From Dendrocalamus latiflorus (taxonomy: Eukaryota; Streptophyta; Magnoliopsida; Poales; Poaceae), in contig CM029669.1 of NCBI GenBank assembly GCA_017311315.1, forward strand, positions 17,953,102 to 18,017,101: a stretch of DNA of 64,000 nucleotides, in the 5' to 3' direction. The notes beneath the pieces are model-generated. The model saw only the letters and a program-made list of their open reading frames with translations. It made no database searches and was not told the DNA's origin. Made by a program: the position numbers and the translations under genes. Below, piece by piece: positions 48,732 through 60,357 of the stretch. How positions within the stretch are numbered: the stretch's first letter is position 1; each line of letters opens with the position of its first letter.

Positions 48732-49589
48732 ATGAGCACCGAGCGAGATGCGCACGACAAGCCCAACGACGCCGCCGCCAGCATCGACTCGTTCTCGCAG
48801 CTGTCGTTCATCGGCCCGGCCCGCAAGAAGCCTCCGCCGCCGTCCAGCTCCGGCCCGGCGCCCATCCGGCTCTTCGGGTTCGACGTGCCGCCAGCCGTTG
48901 CCACGGCCGTCCCCACCGACGCGCAAAAAGTAAACAAAGATAGAGCCGCCGCCGCCACCACCACCGCTGGTTCTGATGCGACTGCCCAAACGGCAGGTGC
49001 AGGTGCAAGCGGCGACGGCGTCGGTGGGAGCCGGAAGTTCGAGTGCCACTACTGCTGCCGGAAATTCCCGACGTCGCAGGCGCTGGGCGGCCACCAGAAC
49101 GCGCACAAGCGGGAGCGGCAGCACGCGAAGCTCCAGACGGCCATGGCTATGCACCACGGCCAGTACTACCCCCTCCCGGACCCCACGGTCCCCACCCACG
49201 TCTACCTCACCTTTGCTGCCAACCCCCACCACCACCGCTTTGCCGCCATGCCGCCGCCGCACTACCCCTCGTGGGCAGACGCCAGGTACTACAGCGGGCC
49301 CGGGTCCATCTCGCAGCCGATCAACGGCAGCCCAGTCACCCCAGTGACGTCCGGTCTATGGCGGGTCCCTGCCGGCGTTGGCGTGGGGACACCGCTGGCC
49401 GCGCGACGTCAAGAACCGCCGGCGTCCCATCTGTCGTTGCCTAGAGGCGAGGAGCCAGTGGTGGTGGGAAGACCTGGCTCGACGTCGTTCTCGCCGTCGA
49501 CCTCCTCCGCGTCAGCGTCGGCTTCGCCGCATGGGCGCCGCACCCGGCCGGAGCATAAAGAGAATGTGAGTTTGGATCTGAGCTTGTAG
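48732..49589 (+). CDS. C2H2 zinc-finger transcription repressor, single QALGGH finger with EAR motif (GIS/ZFP-like)
   Basis: An intronless frame of 285 codons, GC-rich against an AT-rich surround. One C2H2 finger spans residues 103-125: C105-x2-C108, then the plant-specific Q-A-L-G-G-H (116-121), with H121 and H125 as ligands, followed by a basic 'KRERQHAK' tail. The N-terminal 'PIRLFGFDV' (residues 44-52) is a motif shared by the GIS/ZFP5/ZFP6/ZFP8 branch. The protein ends in S-L-D-L-S-L (280-285), an EAR motif that recruits TOPLESS-type corepressors. The middle is low-complexity (Ala, Pro, His, Ser). Members of this branch act in the nucleus, often in trichome or hormone-linked development. 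Its target genes here are unknown. The start is the first ATG after the CT-rich leader. Antisense frames over it are composition artefacts. Confidence 0.93.
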   Translation: MSTERDAHDKPNDAAASIDSFSQLSFIGPARKKPPPPSSSGPAPIRLFGFDVPPAVATAVPTDAQKVNKDRAAAATTTAGSDATAQTAGAGASGDGVGGSRKFECHYCCRKFPTSQALGGHQNAHKRERQHAKLQTAMAMHHGQYYPLPDPTVPTHVYLTFAANPHHHRFAAMPPPHYPSWADARYYSGPGSISQPINGSPVTPVTSGLWRVPAGVGVGTPLAARRQEPPASHLSLPRGEEPVVVGRPGSTSFSPSTSSASASASPHGRRTRPEHKENVSLDLSL

Positions 49590-49730
49590 CTGTTGAGAAA
49601 CGATGGTCGGTGTCAGCCTCATAACTGTTTCTTACAAAACAAAAGCAAAAGGTTTTTCCTCTCATGTTTGGATTTATTTAGCTCAGAGCCCTAATACCAA
49701 TTATCGTGTCTATCAGGTGCTAAGATAACA

Positions 49731-49784
49731 TCTCTCTCTCTCTCTCTCTCGCTCTCGCTCTCGCTCGCTCGCTCGCTCGCTCGC
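49731..49784. repeat. (CT)n/(CGCT)n microsatellite
   Basis: A (TC)n run turns into 'gctctc' and then 'gctc' units about 140 bp after the zinc-finger stop codon, likely in or just beyond its 3' untranslated region. Confidence 0.95.
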
Positions 49785-49939
49785 CGTTTATCTGCAATTC
49801 TGAATTGTTTGAGTTATCTTACTGGGAAAATTGGGACAAGAACAAGAGTTGGTAAAAGGAGTTAATATTTTTTTTACAGCTTTAGCTCATGATTATTTGT
49901 AGATAATTTTATGTTTTCCCCGATATTGCTTAATCTTTA

Positions 49940-50036
49940 GGGCCTGTTTGGAACAGAGGAATTTCACAGGAATTTTACAGGAAACAGTTCAATTCCCGCA
50001 GGAATCGGGAAAAATTTCCGCATTCCAAACAGGGCC
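49940..50036. mobile_element. Tourist-like (PIF/Harbinger) MITE, 97 bp
   Basis: The ends 'gggcctgtttggaa' and 'ttccaaacagggcc' are inverted copies with one mismatch. 'tta' stands on both sides (49937-49939 and 50037-50039), the usual 3-bp target duplication of Tourist-type elements. Confidence 0.85.
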
Positions 50037-50039
50037 TTA

Positions 50040-51580
50040 TCCTTTTTCATTCCTCAAGGTATCAAATTGCGGTCAAATTGCTGCCTTTTTGTTTCTCATA
50101 TTTGCATATCTGGCAAGGCAGTCGATTCTGGTAATTATTAGTATGATCTTTATCTGAAAGGAAATTTTATGTGTGTTATCTCTTTTCTCAAAATTCTTCT
50201 TCTTTTGCTACTTGCAGTATTGGCAGTCATCCTTTCTTCTTGAATCTTTTGGACATGCTTCTATTTGTCTAAATGGCACTTGCCAAAATTTCCCAGAATT
50301 GTATAATTGGCATGTTTATTTAACACCAAAATTCAGTGCCTGCCTCCACCAGTATTGCAGGACGTACATCTGCATAAGCATACATCGATCTATCCTTCTT
50401 GAAAGAGCTCTAAGTAGCATTTTTGGGGAACAAAGTAGCATTTTAGAGCACAACATATTTCAATAAATTGGACCTTTTGATTTTTTTTAGAGAATCCCGG
50501 GGCCATTAAATAACACACCATTATACATACTCTGCAATTTGAGTAGGTATTGCAATTGGTTTACAAAGTTCGAATTTCAGTATTTCAAATTTGAAAATCA
50601 TGCATGGCTCTCCACCACTGTAGGATTTGTTTCTGATCATATCTTGCCAAAATGCATGGCTATTTCTAAATCATAAGGAAATTTAACTATCTTCCAAAAA
50701 AAGGATTGATTTCTTTGCAGCATGTCCCTTTATATTTAACACACCTCAAATAGCATTTAAAGCAAGAAAATAATGTACATGCATGCACGATGATGCACAC
50801 TATGAATACCAGACCTTTGGATCATTCCATGTAGTCTTATATATAAGCTGGTCATTTTAACCATTCAGATGAGAACCCACCACATGATTGTCCTTTCTAG
50901 TTATTTAAACTAACATTTGATCAAGCTTTATTTTAAACTAATTATATCTATACTTTTTGCGAGGAACTAATTGTACAGCACTAGAAAATATAGCATTGCT
51001 CAATTAATGATTTGAACACTATACATTCCTCAAGACTTTGTTCTGAAGGGACCAAAAAAAAAGGACCTTACTTCTGGGTGTAAAATGATGGGGACCATTG
51101 ATGAAATTGTACATATAAAGGATAAATATCTTATGTACTGAATTTCGCTAGCTAGTCTTCCTAACTGTTCATCTGCACTCTACTTCTTCCTTTTTAATGC
51201 TTTCAGATGTTAGTTTATTTGATGTCGTCATCTTCACTTCTCGGTCTGTCCCTGTTGTCGAAAGTGTTGAAAGTAAAATTTGGAAGCTTTAATTTCCCAC
51301 ATATAAACATGAAATGAGGCACCTTTATGCATGGAAAATTATATAAACATGCTTATGCATCCCAACAAAAACTGCAATCTGACTTTTAAGAGGAAAATGT
51401 TGGAAAGCTGCTCTTCAATAATTGCATAGTCCTTAAAAAGAGCGTACAAGCAGTAGAATACTCATATCATCCATCATTATAAAAAGGTCTAGCTAGGGAA
51501 ACAACTTTAAAGTGTTTGAAATCATGCATATAAAGCGTTGGTACAACATACTGGAGTACTATACTACGTATGATCTGATC
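50040..51580. other. Intergenic, no gene seen
   Basis: AT-rich. A 97-codon frame at 50173-50466 is not recognised and lacks coding-like composition. Confidence 0.45.
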
Positions 51581-51584
51581 AGCT

Positions 51585-51912
51585 AGGGCATCCACAATCT
51601 GTAATATCTTTATTGACTCTAAGATAGAACCCATGAATAATCTCTAAACTTATCAATTTTGTCTACAATGTATAATATTCGTATTACCTTTAAAGCGGGC
51701 CCAGCATACTAGAAAAAATCTCTCTACTGTCATCTAAACCCCTCTAACAAGAAGGCCCTTCAAATATTTTAGTTTGAGGAGACTGCCTTCAGGCTCGAAG
51801 GCGCTGCCAACCTCTAAAACTCTTGGAGGCCAACTTTTATAATGTATGAAGACAGCCTCTACAGCTACCTCTCTTCTCAGAGGTTGTTTTGCCTTAAAAC
51901 TGTGGACGCTCT
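51585..51912. mobile_element. Probable MITE
   Basis: Left 'agggcatccacaatctg' and the reverse complement of right 'aaaactgtggacgctct' share 'gc.tccaca' at the termini. The arms contain AT-rich blocks and 'cctct' words common in grass MITEs. No target duplication was found. Confidence 0.5.
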
Positions 51913-52411
51913 GAAAGAAACCTACTGATCCATGATGAATTAAGAGCTACTAGATTTCTAGCAAGCTTAGCTAGCTAGGACATTTATAGAGTGCAAATTC
52001 ATTCGTACACGTTGTGTTTTAGCCCAGAAAGAACGGTCTGCATAGCATGTTGTTAGTACTCTTAACTGTTCGTACTCTAGCCATTCAGAACGGTCTCGAC
52101 CTGTTCAAAGCTATCCTTTCATTTAGAGTTTGGAGAAAAATATATGAGGGAAAATTCTGATATAGGCGTTAATACAGCGAACCAAATCTGTACGGTTTCA
52201 TAACAGTTTGTATCGTATTTACGAACAGATTTTCCTACGTACTGTAAAAACGAATGTAACCATTACCAGCAGCTATATATCGCCCCGTGAAATATCTTAA
52301 GTACACTCCTAATTGCTGTTGAACTTGCGTGTTATGCACATCAGACACAAATTATGACGTACGTACTGCTTATATCTTACAAACATTTCGTCACAGTATC
52401 AGAAGGTGGTG

Positions 52412-52688
52412 ATCAGTTGGGCTTAAAAGCTCATGGCTTATGGCTGAAAACATTGTAGCTGGCTGAAAAAAAACACTGTAGCTGACAGAGGCTTATTTAG
52501 CATAATTAAATTTAAAAAAAATAAAAATATAAAAAATACGTTAGCCCAATATATATAATACAAACGAATACGGGAAAAAAAAGAACCGACAAAAAAGCTC
52601 AACAAAAAGCCAAGAGTTCAGAAAAAATGAAATTTATGAATAGTGAAAAATAAGCCAAAAGCCAGAAGCTCAAGCCGAACCGATCAGG
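52412..52688 (+). mobile_element. MITE family M1, copy 3
   Basis: The left end 'tgatcagttgggcttaaaag' and the reverse complement of the right end 'tgatcggttcggcttgag' match well and define the M1 termini. Internal 'ggcttatttagcataatta' and 'gaaccgacaaaaaagctc' are shared with the other copies. Confidence 0.82.
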
Positions 52689-52962
52689 GAGGCGTGCTTA
52701 CATGCATGCACAAGCACATCCTGTATGCAAATTATGTCCACGATTCTGATAAATAGGTGGACCTACGCTGTCATGCAAGGCCATCTCCAGCCTCCATGGC
52801 CGACAAATCTGATTTAAATGCAACTCGATCAGTTATCGAATCTCTGTATGTAAATCAAGTGATCTATGCCAAGTTAGCTAGCACCTGCTGTCAGTGCTGT
52901 GTTGCACTGGCGCCATGAGACTCCCAAGTCCGGCCTACCTGCATGCTATACATATGTACATG

Positions 52963-53144
52963 CAGTGACAGATCCAGAAAATTTTTTTAGAGGGGCTGAA
53001 GTACCTTCAGCTCGACCTCAGCCCCTGCTGCATTATACATCCATGCTAAAAATTTATGGGGGGCTCCAGAGGGGCTCCAAGGGTCCGGTAACGATAGGGG
53101 GGCTCGAGCCCCTCCCCCCCGCCCCACCGCTGGATCCGCCCCTG
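52963..53144. mobile_element. hAT-type MITE, 182 bp, perfect 8-bp target duplication
   Basis: The ends 'cagtgacagatccag' and 'ctggatccgcccctg' are inverted. 'tgtacatg' occurs at 52955-52962 and 53145-53152. The interior contains 'ggggctccagaggggctcc'. Open frames on both strands crossing it are not genes. A 27-bp direct repeat ('gcaaggccatctccagcctc') lies outside at about 52774 and 53174. Confidence 0.85.
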
Positions 53145-53204
53145 TGTACATGTAGCCGAGCACCTCACCAGATGCAAGGCCATCTCCAGCCTCCATAGCC
53201 AACT

Positions 53205-53765
53205 CACCACCCTGCATAGCAACGATTTTTTTTTTCAATGCACGTCAATTTGGCCTCAAATATGTATAGGACAGGTTAAGCCCCTATATCTCATTTTCGT
53301 TTACTCCCCCATCCACCCACCCATAAGTTAATTTACCATGTAATTACCCCTAGGCTGCACATTAACACTATTCTTGTGGTCTTCGTTATCTGTAGCACTT
53401 GTTACAATGATGCCAATATTTGTTTCAATTAATTTGTAATTTGAGTTATTTTAGTACTATGATATACGATTTCAGTACAATGCTGAAATCGTGTGTCGAA
53501 ATACCAAAGCCACTCGAATCATTCAAACAAGCATTGAAAATCGTTTAGGCAAGTTCTCTAGTTATTGAACCAAGTATAAAAGAAAATGAAACCATGTGAA
53601 ATATTGTTTACGAGTGTCTTGGGGGTATTTACACATTAACTTAAACTTATGGGAGACAACATAGAAAAGAATGAAATACTGGAGTCGAAGTGAAAAGGCT
53701 ACTGGTGACTTACTGTAGGTTTTATGGATTTTTTTTCCGTGTCTAAACAATAGAAAAGAATGGCC
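53205..53765. other. Intergenic, no gene seen
   Basis: AT-rich with a 91-codon minus-strand frame (53562-53837) that overlaps M1 copy 4 and is not recognised. Confidence 0.45.
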
Positions 53766-53770
53766 AAATT

Positions 53771-54042
53771 CCCCGCTCGGTTGGGCTGAAAAGCTGTGGC
53801 TTATGGCTGAAATTACATTGTAGCGGCTAAATTTCACTGTAGCTGAAGGTGGCTTATTTGGCGTAATTAAATTTAAAAAATTAAAAATAGAAAAAATATG
53901 TTAGCTCATTACGGACAACGCGAACGAATACGGGAAAAAGAACCGGCAAAAAAACTCAAAAAAAAGCCAAAAGTTCAGAAAAAAGACGAAATTTATAAAT
54001 AGTGGAAAATAAGCCAGAAATCAGAAACTTAAACTGAAATGA
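53771..54042 (+). mobile_element. MITE family M1, copy 4
   Basis: It starts 'ccgctcggttgggctgaaaa' and its right end is the inverted 'ccgctcatttcagttt'. Internal blocks include 'cttatttggcgtaattaaat' and 'gaaccggcaaaaaaactc'. Confidence 0.82.
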
Positions 54043-54049
54043 GCGGAGG

Positions 54050-54840
54050 CCTTAGTCAGCTGTGTGCTCTGCACGATGGCAGGAATTGCCCACCAAGACC
54101 ACCAAAATTAATGAAATATATGCGCACTGCAGCATACTTATGTGGCTGCCAGTACTGTACGAGGTATTGTACCATGCGTATAGTATACCCCAGACAGAGA
54201 CGACAGCACACCGTTCAATAATACTACTGCTGCTGCTAGTAGCTAAACATATGGACACTGACATCTAGGCCTCTACCACATGCATGAACTGCCAGTAGCT
54301 GCCATATGCGCCCGGCCGGGCGCGGCAGTGCTGCCGCCTGCATGCATGCATGGCAGGCAGACAGATCGATGAGCTCGGCAGGTTATGCATGTATAGGACT
54401 TGAATATGCATCAGATCGCGGCACCAGTAGTGTCATGTATATTGTGCGTGACTTATTGGTATATGTACACATACGTATAGTAGACGCATGGATGATTAGC
54501 TTGTAGCTAGAAATGGACTACACGGTAGACAGATCTTGTTGAAAATGAAATCCGAAAGAGATAAATCTACTGTTGACTAACATTTGTCTTTTTTTTCTTC
54601 TAGTATACGTTGCATTTTCAGTTGAATTTTTTGCAGGATGCTTGATTGCATCATGACTTATCCAACCAAAATTTTTGAAAATTTTGTGACCATTTGAGTC
54701 TTATTTTAAAGAGGATGAACAGGGATGCACAGTAGTTATGCCCTCGTGCAAACGAAGCGCATGATTAATTATTCCGATCTATTGCAAAATGTAAAAGGTA
54801 TGACATTCTTGCATATAAATCTCCTTTATATTGGATTTAA
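54050..54840. other. Intergenic, no gene seen
   Basis: Short overlapping frames, none recognised. 'gcatgcatgcatg' words near 54340 are simple-sequence. Confidence 0.45.
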
Positions 54841-56860
54841 AATGGCTCATTTATATCTTTGTAAGACCATATGAAGGTCATTACATGTTTGTGATGAGCA
54901 TTTAACTGTACTTGCGCTTTGGTGTCAAAGTTTGACTTTGACTTTGTGCCTTTTATTCTCTGGACTTTGTTGTCTAGGAGACAGGGGGTCTGACCAGTCT
55001 GCAGAGGTGGTTTGACCATTGTGCAGAGGCAGTCAAATCAGCCAACGGTGTGACCAGCCGAGAGAGGTGGTCCGGCCAATAGGGTTGTGATCTGACCAGC
55101 TGAGGAAGACGCTCCAACTAGATTTGTGGTGTTACCGGCTCATAGTTTGCAATAGCTATTTTCAGTGAGGGTCTAGTTGCATTGCGCGAAGTTTTCGTGA
55201 GTGGTATGGCCAGCCTTCTAACGGTGGTATGACTAGAAGGAGTAGGGCGATCTAATCAGCATGGATGCCATGGTCAGACCAGTCCCCTATTACTGGGAGA
55301 GTTTGAAGTCGGTTGTTGGCGGTCGTTGGTTGGCGGTCACACCGGTCTGTGCTGAGTTGGTTTGAGTTGAGTTGGCTTTCAAAAGTGTGAGTCATAGCTT
55401 AAGTCCATGCATGTGTTGGTTTGCTAATGAGAGACAAGTGCGTGTTGTTTGTGCTTGGAACAGTTGCTTGGTCTTTGATGTGCAGGGCGTTTGGTGATTG
55501 TTGCGGTCAACAGTAAGACCGAGGATAAGGAAGGTGTTTTGAGGCCATGGCGTGTTGCATAAGTCCAAATAGAGTATCATCTCAAGCGGAGAAGCATGAG
55601 AAAAAGACAAAAATAGTCAGGAGGCTAACGTTTGTATGTTATTTGCCAATTGAATTTGTGTGTTTCAAATGATGACGGTCCTCGAAGCAAACATACGATC
55701 TTAGCGCAAGTAATCGAGGCACCACAGACAACGGTATGGTATGGTGTGCCATCGGACTTAAGGTGTTTCAAGTGGTGATGGTCCTCTAGAGGAGGCGTAT
55801 GATCTTGGTGACAAGTCATTTGACATCGCATCATCATATGGAGGTAGCTTCGAGAAGAAACATCGTGGAGTCCAATAGGTGACAATTGAGGAAATTATCT
55901 AATACCGATTGGAGTTACGGTTTGCCAAACTATGATGTGGCCTAAGTGATTTAGGTCATGTCTTTGAGGATAAAACATCTTATCGAGCTATCGGAGCAAT
56001 GTGGAAATCGTACTTCGAAAAACATGCAAGTGTGTAAGTGTAAAATCCGTTTGTGTGTGGGTTACCAGATTTCTCTATTTGTAAGTGGTTGTATTCACTA
56101 AGTGTGTGTAGGTTAGGGTTTGGCGTGAGGTAAGGAGGCTCTACTATATAAGTCATTGTGTGTGTTGAGAGATATTAATCAAAGAACTTCTTATGTGTTG
56201 AGAGAGATTAATCAAAGAACTTAAGGAGAGATATTAGTTTTTCCTTGTGTGTGTGCGCTGTAGAGTTAGATTTCTATCCTCCATGAGGGAGTAACGGTAA
56301 AACGAGTTAGATTTCTATCCTCCATGAGGGAGTAACGGTAAAACATTCCTTTTCAAGTGAAGTGAATATCCTAAGTTCATTCAAGTGGGTTGTGCAATGG
56401 ATTCCTCTTGGTGCTTTTGGTGTGCTTGGCTTTCTTGTTTGGATTTCATCTTGTCTTGATCTTTACTGGTGCCAAGGACATGTAAGATGTGGAGATATCT
56501 TTTGGAGATAAGATCCTATCTATCTAGACACGTTCTAGGAAAAGTTCCTATTGTTGCTCGGTTTTTCTTAAGAGAGAGGCGATTTTGGAGTTTTGGTATT
56601 AAGGGTAGTTTGACTTGAGTTCGTGCTGTAATCTACCTTACGACTCACAAATAAGAGTAGATCAAGATTTCTCTCTTTTGCCTAGTTTTGGTGCAACAGT
56701 TTTTGTTTGCGATAAAGATCAGAACTTCGGCATTGATCTTCATAATCCATGATTGGAATAGGTTCCTGACATCTTAGGAAGGACTTATGTTAAGTTTCAC
56801 TATGTTTAGACCAATAGTTTAAAAGTTGTCTCTTTTTTTTGGATCGTGTGCAGTGTTGTT
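54840..56860 (+). mobile_element. LTR family L2, copy C (plus strand)
   Basis: 56028-56100 matches the reverse complement of 15170-15260 in copy A. A TATA-like 'ctatataagtc' lies near 56148. 'ctgaccagt', 'gaccagcc' and 'ggtcagacc' motifs cluster at 54990-55340. Edges are approximate and no coding region is seen. Two internal tandem duplications lie downstream of the TATA-like site. Confidence 0.6.
56263..56344 (+). repeat. Perfect 41-bp tandem duplication
   Basis: The unit beginning 'gagttagatttctatcctcc' is repeated exactly (56263-56303 and 56304-56344). A similar duplication of 'tgtgttgagaga.attaatca' lies just upstream near 56160-56220. Confidence 0.9.
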
Positions 56861-57128
56861 ATGCACTCTGCCTAGGCAAGCGATCATACCATAGTAAACC
56901 GAGCGATCCAACCAATCGATCCCGGTCAGACTGGTGACACGAGTAGTCTAACCGCACCCTGACCGGTGGTCAAACCAGCGAGATAGCAAGTCTCAAGTGA
57001 CTTGGTGATTTGGCTCTTGGTTTTGGTGAGTTTGTGTTTCTACTACATTGGATTGATAATACCAAAGAAAAGATTTTGAAGAAATCCCGTACCGATCCTA
57101 CAATCTTAATTTGGTTCATTAAATCCTC

Positions 57129-57901
57129 ACCTATTTGGCTCCCATGTATGTATTGGAGTCTAGGAGTCCTAGAATTGGAATTCAATTCTATGAGGCTGAT
57201 TGGCTGCCGTTGAAATTGGAATTGATTATTCCAATACCAATTCCAAGAGTTGTGATACAACTAGACACGATTCTTTAATTCCCACTGTCAATCATATGGA
57301 ATCGAAGAAGTCCACCGCCTCCTCTCTGCCTTCCGACGAGCCCTGCCTCCCCTCCAACCTCTCGAGCCGCCTCTCACCCCTTCCCTTCGGCGGATCTGTT
57401 AGCCTCGAGCTACTCCCCTACCGCACCGTCGACTCTCCTCCTGCTCCCCACCGTGTTGATGCTCCCCTCCGCTGCTGTCTCTTCCCTACCCTGCCGCATC
57501 GCCTCTCCCCTCCATCGTCGCCCTCCCCTCCTCGACTGTCTTCGCTCTGCGACGTTCGTCGCCTCGCCCTTCCCGTTCGACAGCGCCTTGACGACACAGA
57601 TCTGGGTGTAGCGTCGCTGAAGTTGCGGAAGAAGAGTCAGCCCCCACCCAAGCCCAACCAACCTATCTTCTCCTCCATCGCTGGCTTGTGTTGGTGCAAC
57701 AACGGTGTTGGTGTAGCGGCGGTGGAAGAAGGGCAGCGGTGTTGGTGCAGCGTCATGCCATCTCCTCCTCCTAATTCCAATTCGGACATCCAAACATATA
57801 AATTGTAATTTGAATTGCCTTGAATCATATTCAAATACAACTAAAATAGAATTTGGAAACCAATGGAACGAATCAATTCAATTCTATGGAGCCAAATGAG
57901 G
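57129..57901. mobile_element. TIR element with GC-rich captured-looking core
   Basis: Left 'acctatttggctcc' and the reverse complement of right 'ggagccaaatgaggt' form the ends. AT-rich arms with 'aattggaatt' and 'aattcaattctatg' words flank a GC-rich core (57300-57780). The core keeps a 203-codon frame open on the plus strand (57200-57808) and a 128-codon frame on the minus strand. Neither is a family I recognise. The contrast in composition suggests a gene fragment carried by a transposon, but this is inference. No target duplication was found. Confidence 0.45.
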
Positions 57902-57904
57902 TGT

Positions 57905-59800
57905 AAGTGAATTTGTCATCCCTAATTCCACCCTCCCGTCATTTTCCATCTCTTCCATTCTTCTCATGCGCCAAGATGGCTAGTTGGCTACTAAGTGAAA
58001 CTGATAGCGCAATGATCAAAGTCTCCACTGACATGGTCCAAATTTTGCTCGCTAAACTAGAGAGTAGAAACATCACCCCCCCCCCCCCCCCATCCTTAAC
58101 TACATCATCTATAAGCACCATGCTGCATATATAGGGGGTTATAATTACCCTATATATTTTATTATCTATGTTATATTTCTTGCATCTATTTTCTCACTGT
58201 TTTATTGTTTACACATGTGAGAGACGTATCTCTTAGCATGTGCCTAGAATTGCGAAGGACAAAGATAAATCCACGATCTCACAAAGCATGATCATACGCT
58301 TTTCTAGGGAGACTCGTAGGGCATCTATGATATGAGATATTGTTGGTGAAGTCTGGACTCCCACGTCTTGCCGAACCGACCAACATGTGGTTCCTGTGTA
58401 ACCGGTGGAACAATTACATTGATTGATGTTCAAGGGAGGGAAACTTGACATTCCTTCTTTCCTTTGAAATTGTACATCCTGCGATTACAGCAGGATAATC
58501 ACAATATAACTACCGTGCTCATAAAGCAGAAAGCGAAGCTATGCTGAAGGAACAGAAAATGAAGTTAGGATGAAGATTTGCTTTCATTTTGTTTAGGCGA
58601 CAACATTTTATTTATTACTAGTAACCAAGAAATTACAGTACGGAACTCTATTTTCCTGACAGGTTGTACTGTAATATGTGTATCCAGCTATTGCAAGTCA
58701 AGTCACTTCAGGCTTCAGCTCTTATCCTAGAAGTTCATGTGGAATAAGATGAAAACAAGAAGACGCTAGGATTACAGAAGGAACAAGCTAGCCCCAATTT
58801 TCCAATAAGGACTTCTGTGGAGAGTGGAAGTATCTGCCAAGAAGAGCCAACTCTCGCAGAAAGAAGATGTAGAATAAATCAGACAAAACATTATCTAAAT
58901 GACTTCGCGAGAACTGTCCGCACCATGGAATCTGATAAAAGAAATACAAATGAAAATCATTCGACTTGAATATTTAGCAAGGATGAACAAACATTTCACA
59001 ATACCACAATTAAGTAATAAATAGGATAATTAGTAAAAATGAGCAAATGGAAGAAACCATTTAGCCTTTTGTATCGAGGAAGATCTAAATACAATCATTA
59101 TCGGGCGCATAAGCCAATCAAATTTCTTTCTACTTTTGAATCAATATAAATCATTTATAAAGTACATGATTTTATTTTCTCATAAAAATTCACACGTATA
59201 TAAAGATATAGAAAACAGAAACTTGAACTATTCTAACTCCATTGTAACTAGTTTGGATATCTAATACCCACATCAAAATATCAAAAGAACATATTTCCAT
59301 GTTTAAAATATCCATCATCTTAGTTTGTGTGAGGAAACAGGTTTACACAAGATGTCAAACTCCATATTATTTCTCCCTGATACCCCAGAATTAAACCTTG
59401 CTCACCACATGCATGTTTGAGTCAAAACTGCAAATGGATTCACTGCGAAGTTCTACACCACAAACTTAAAGATTCCCATTCTTTTGCAGTGCCATGTAGC
59501 CTCTAGCTATACAATTGCAGCCCTGCCAATTCTATCTGAATCATTTCTATCTTAATGGAAAATGAAAATTGGGAGCTGGCTACGGCCTCCAATGGCTAAA
59601 AATGTGTTCTGCAACAAGCCAACAACATTCATCAGCAGTAGAAACAAGGAAAGAATTTTCAAATCCTATCATGTAGCAGTTACAAATACAATACTACCGT
59701 TGTTGGCTCGATCTACACAGGATGGTGGTACAGGGGAAAACCACAAGATGGTGGTAGCAATCTACAGAGGGGCAGAGCAATGTACCGTCAAGACGCGGGT
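57905..59800. other. Intergenic, no gene seen; poly-C run
   Basis: A 16-C run stands at 58076-58091. Several short frames are present (e.g. 57907-58134, 58233-58451) without recognisable content. The part near 59400-59800 could be the 3' untranslated region of the minus-strand gene described next. Confidence 0.45.
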
Positions 59801-59805
59801 CGGCG

Positions 59806-60325
59806 TCAGGGGAAGGGTGGCAGCGGCAGCACGGCCTGCTCGGTCTCCATGGGGTCCGACCGCGAGATCTGCACATCCAAAACACGCAGCTGTTACTGTA
59901 CAGGCAAGAAACGTCAAAACGTGCGTACTAGGACACGAGGGCGGGCTTTGGTTCGGGGAGGCAGGAGGACGAACCGGGTCGCGAAGGACGGGCTTGGTGT
60001 CGTCCGGCGATTGCCGGCAGGGCGGCTTCTTCTTCTTGCTCCCCTCCGCCGCCTCCGCTGGGCTCCTGCCGCTACCTGCGGCGCCGCCCGAGAAGGATGC
60101 GGTGGAGCCGCGCGAGAAGTCCCCGGAGGCCGTGGACGCGGTTGCGAAGGCGTAGGCGCGCTCGCTCCCGGCCGACACGGCGAACTTGACGGCGCCGCCG
60201 CCGAGTGATGCTGATGCGAGCTCGCCGCTTCGGTTCGGTCGCTTAGCATAGAAGGTTGGGTCCGAGCCCAACTCAACCTGGCTCGGACCCAAACATCTGG
60301 CGTCGCTCCCCTCTGGGGTCCTCAC
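59806..60325 (-). CDS. Probable two-exon hypothetical protein, minus strand (start undefined)
   Basis: On the minus strand a GC-rich frame runs to about 59975 and ends 'TKPVLRDP' before a GT donor (59974). An acceptor 'gatgtgcag' leads into a second exon at 59868-59806 reading 'ISRSDPMETEQAVLPLPPFP' and a stop. Splicing keeps phase and gives a compact, charged tail, which argues for a real gene. The exon-1 protein is Ser/Ala/Gly-rich with a 'SKKKKPP' basic patch. No ATG is visible in this frame back to at least 60380, so the start, or another upstream exon, is unknown. I do not recognise the family. It lies head-to-head with the PSA2-like gene. Confidence 0.45.
60256..60292. repeat. Hairpin-forming inverted repeat
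   Basis: 'ttgggtccgagcc' (60256-60268) and 'ggctcggacccaa' (60280-60292) are perfect complements around an 11-bp loop. It lies at the 5' side of the minus-strand gene. Confidence 0.9.
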
Positions 60326-60357
60326 AACGCCAAGTGAAGTGAGGGAAAGAGGCGACG

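Noticed and set aside
48702..49262. Antisense frame of 186 codons opposite the zinc-finger gene
   Set aside because: Shadow of the GC-rich sense coding region, with no recognisable domain.
50173..50466. 97-codon frame downstream of the zinc-finger gene
   Set aside because: AT-rich, no domain, no splice context. Likely intergenic.
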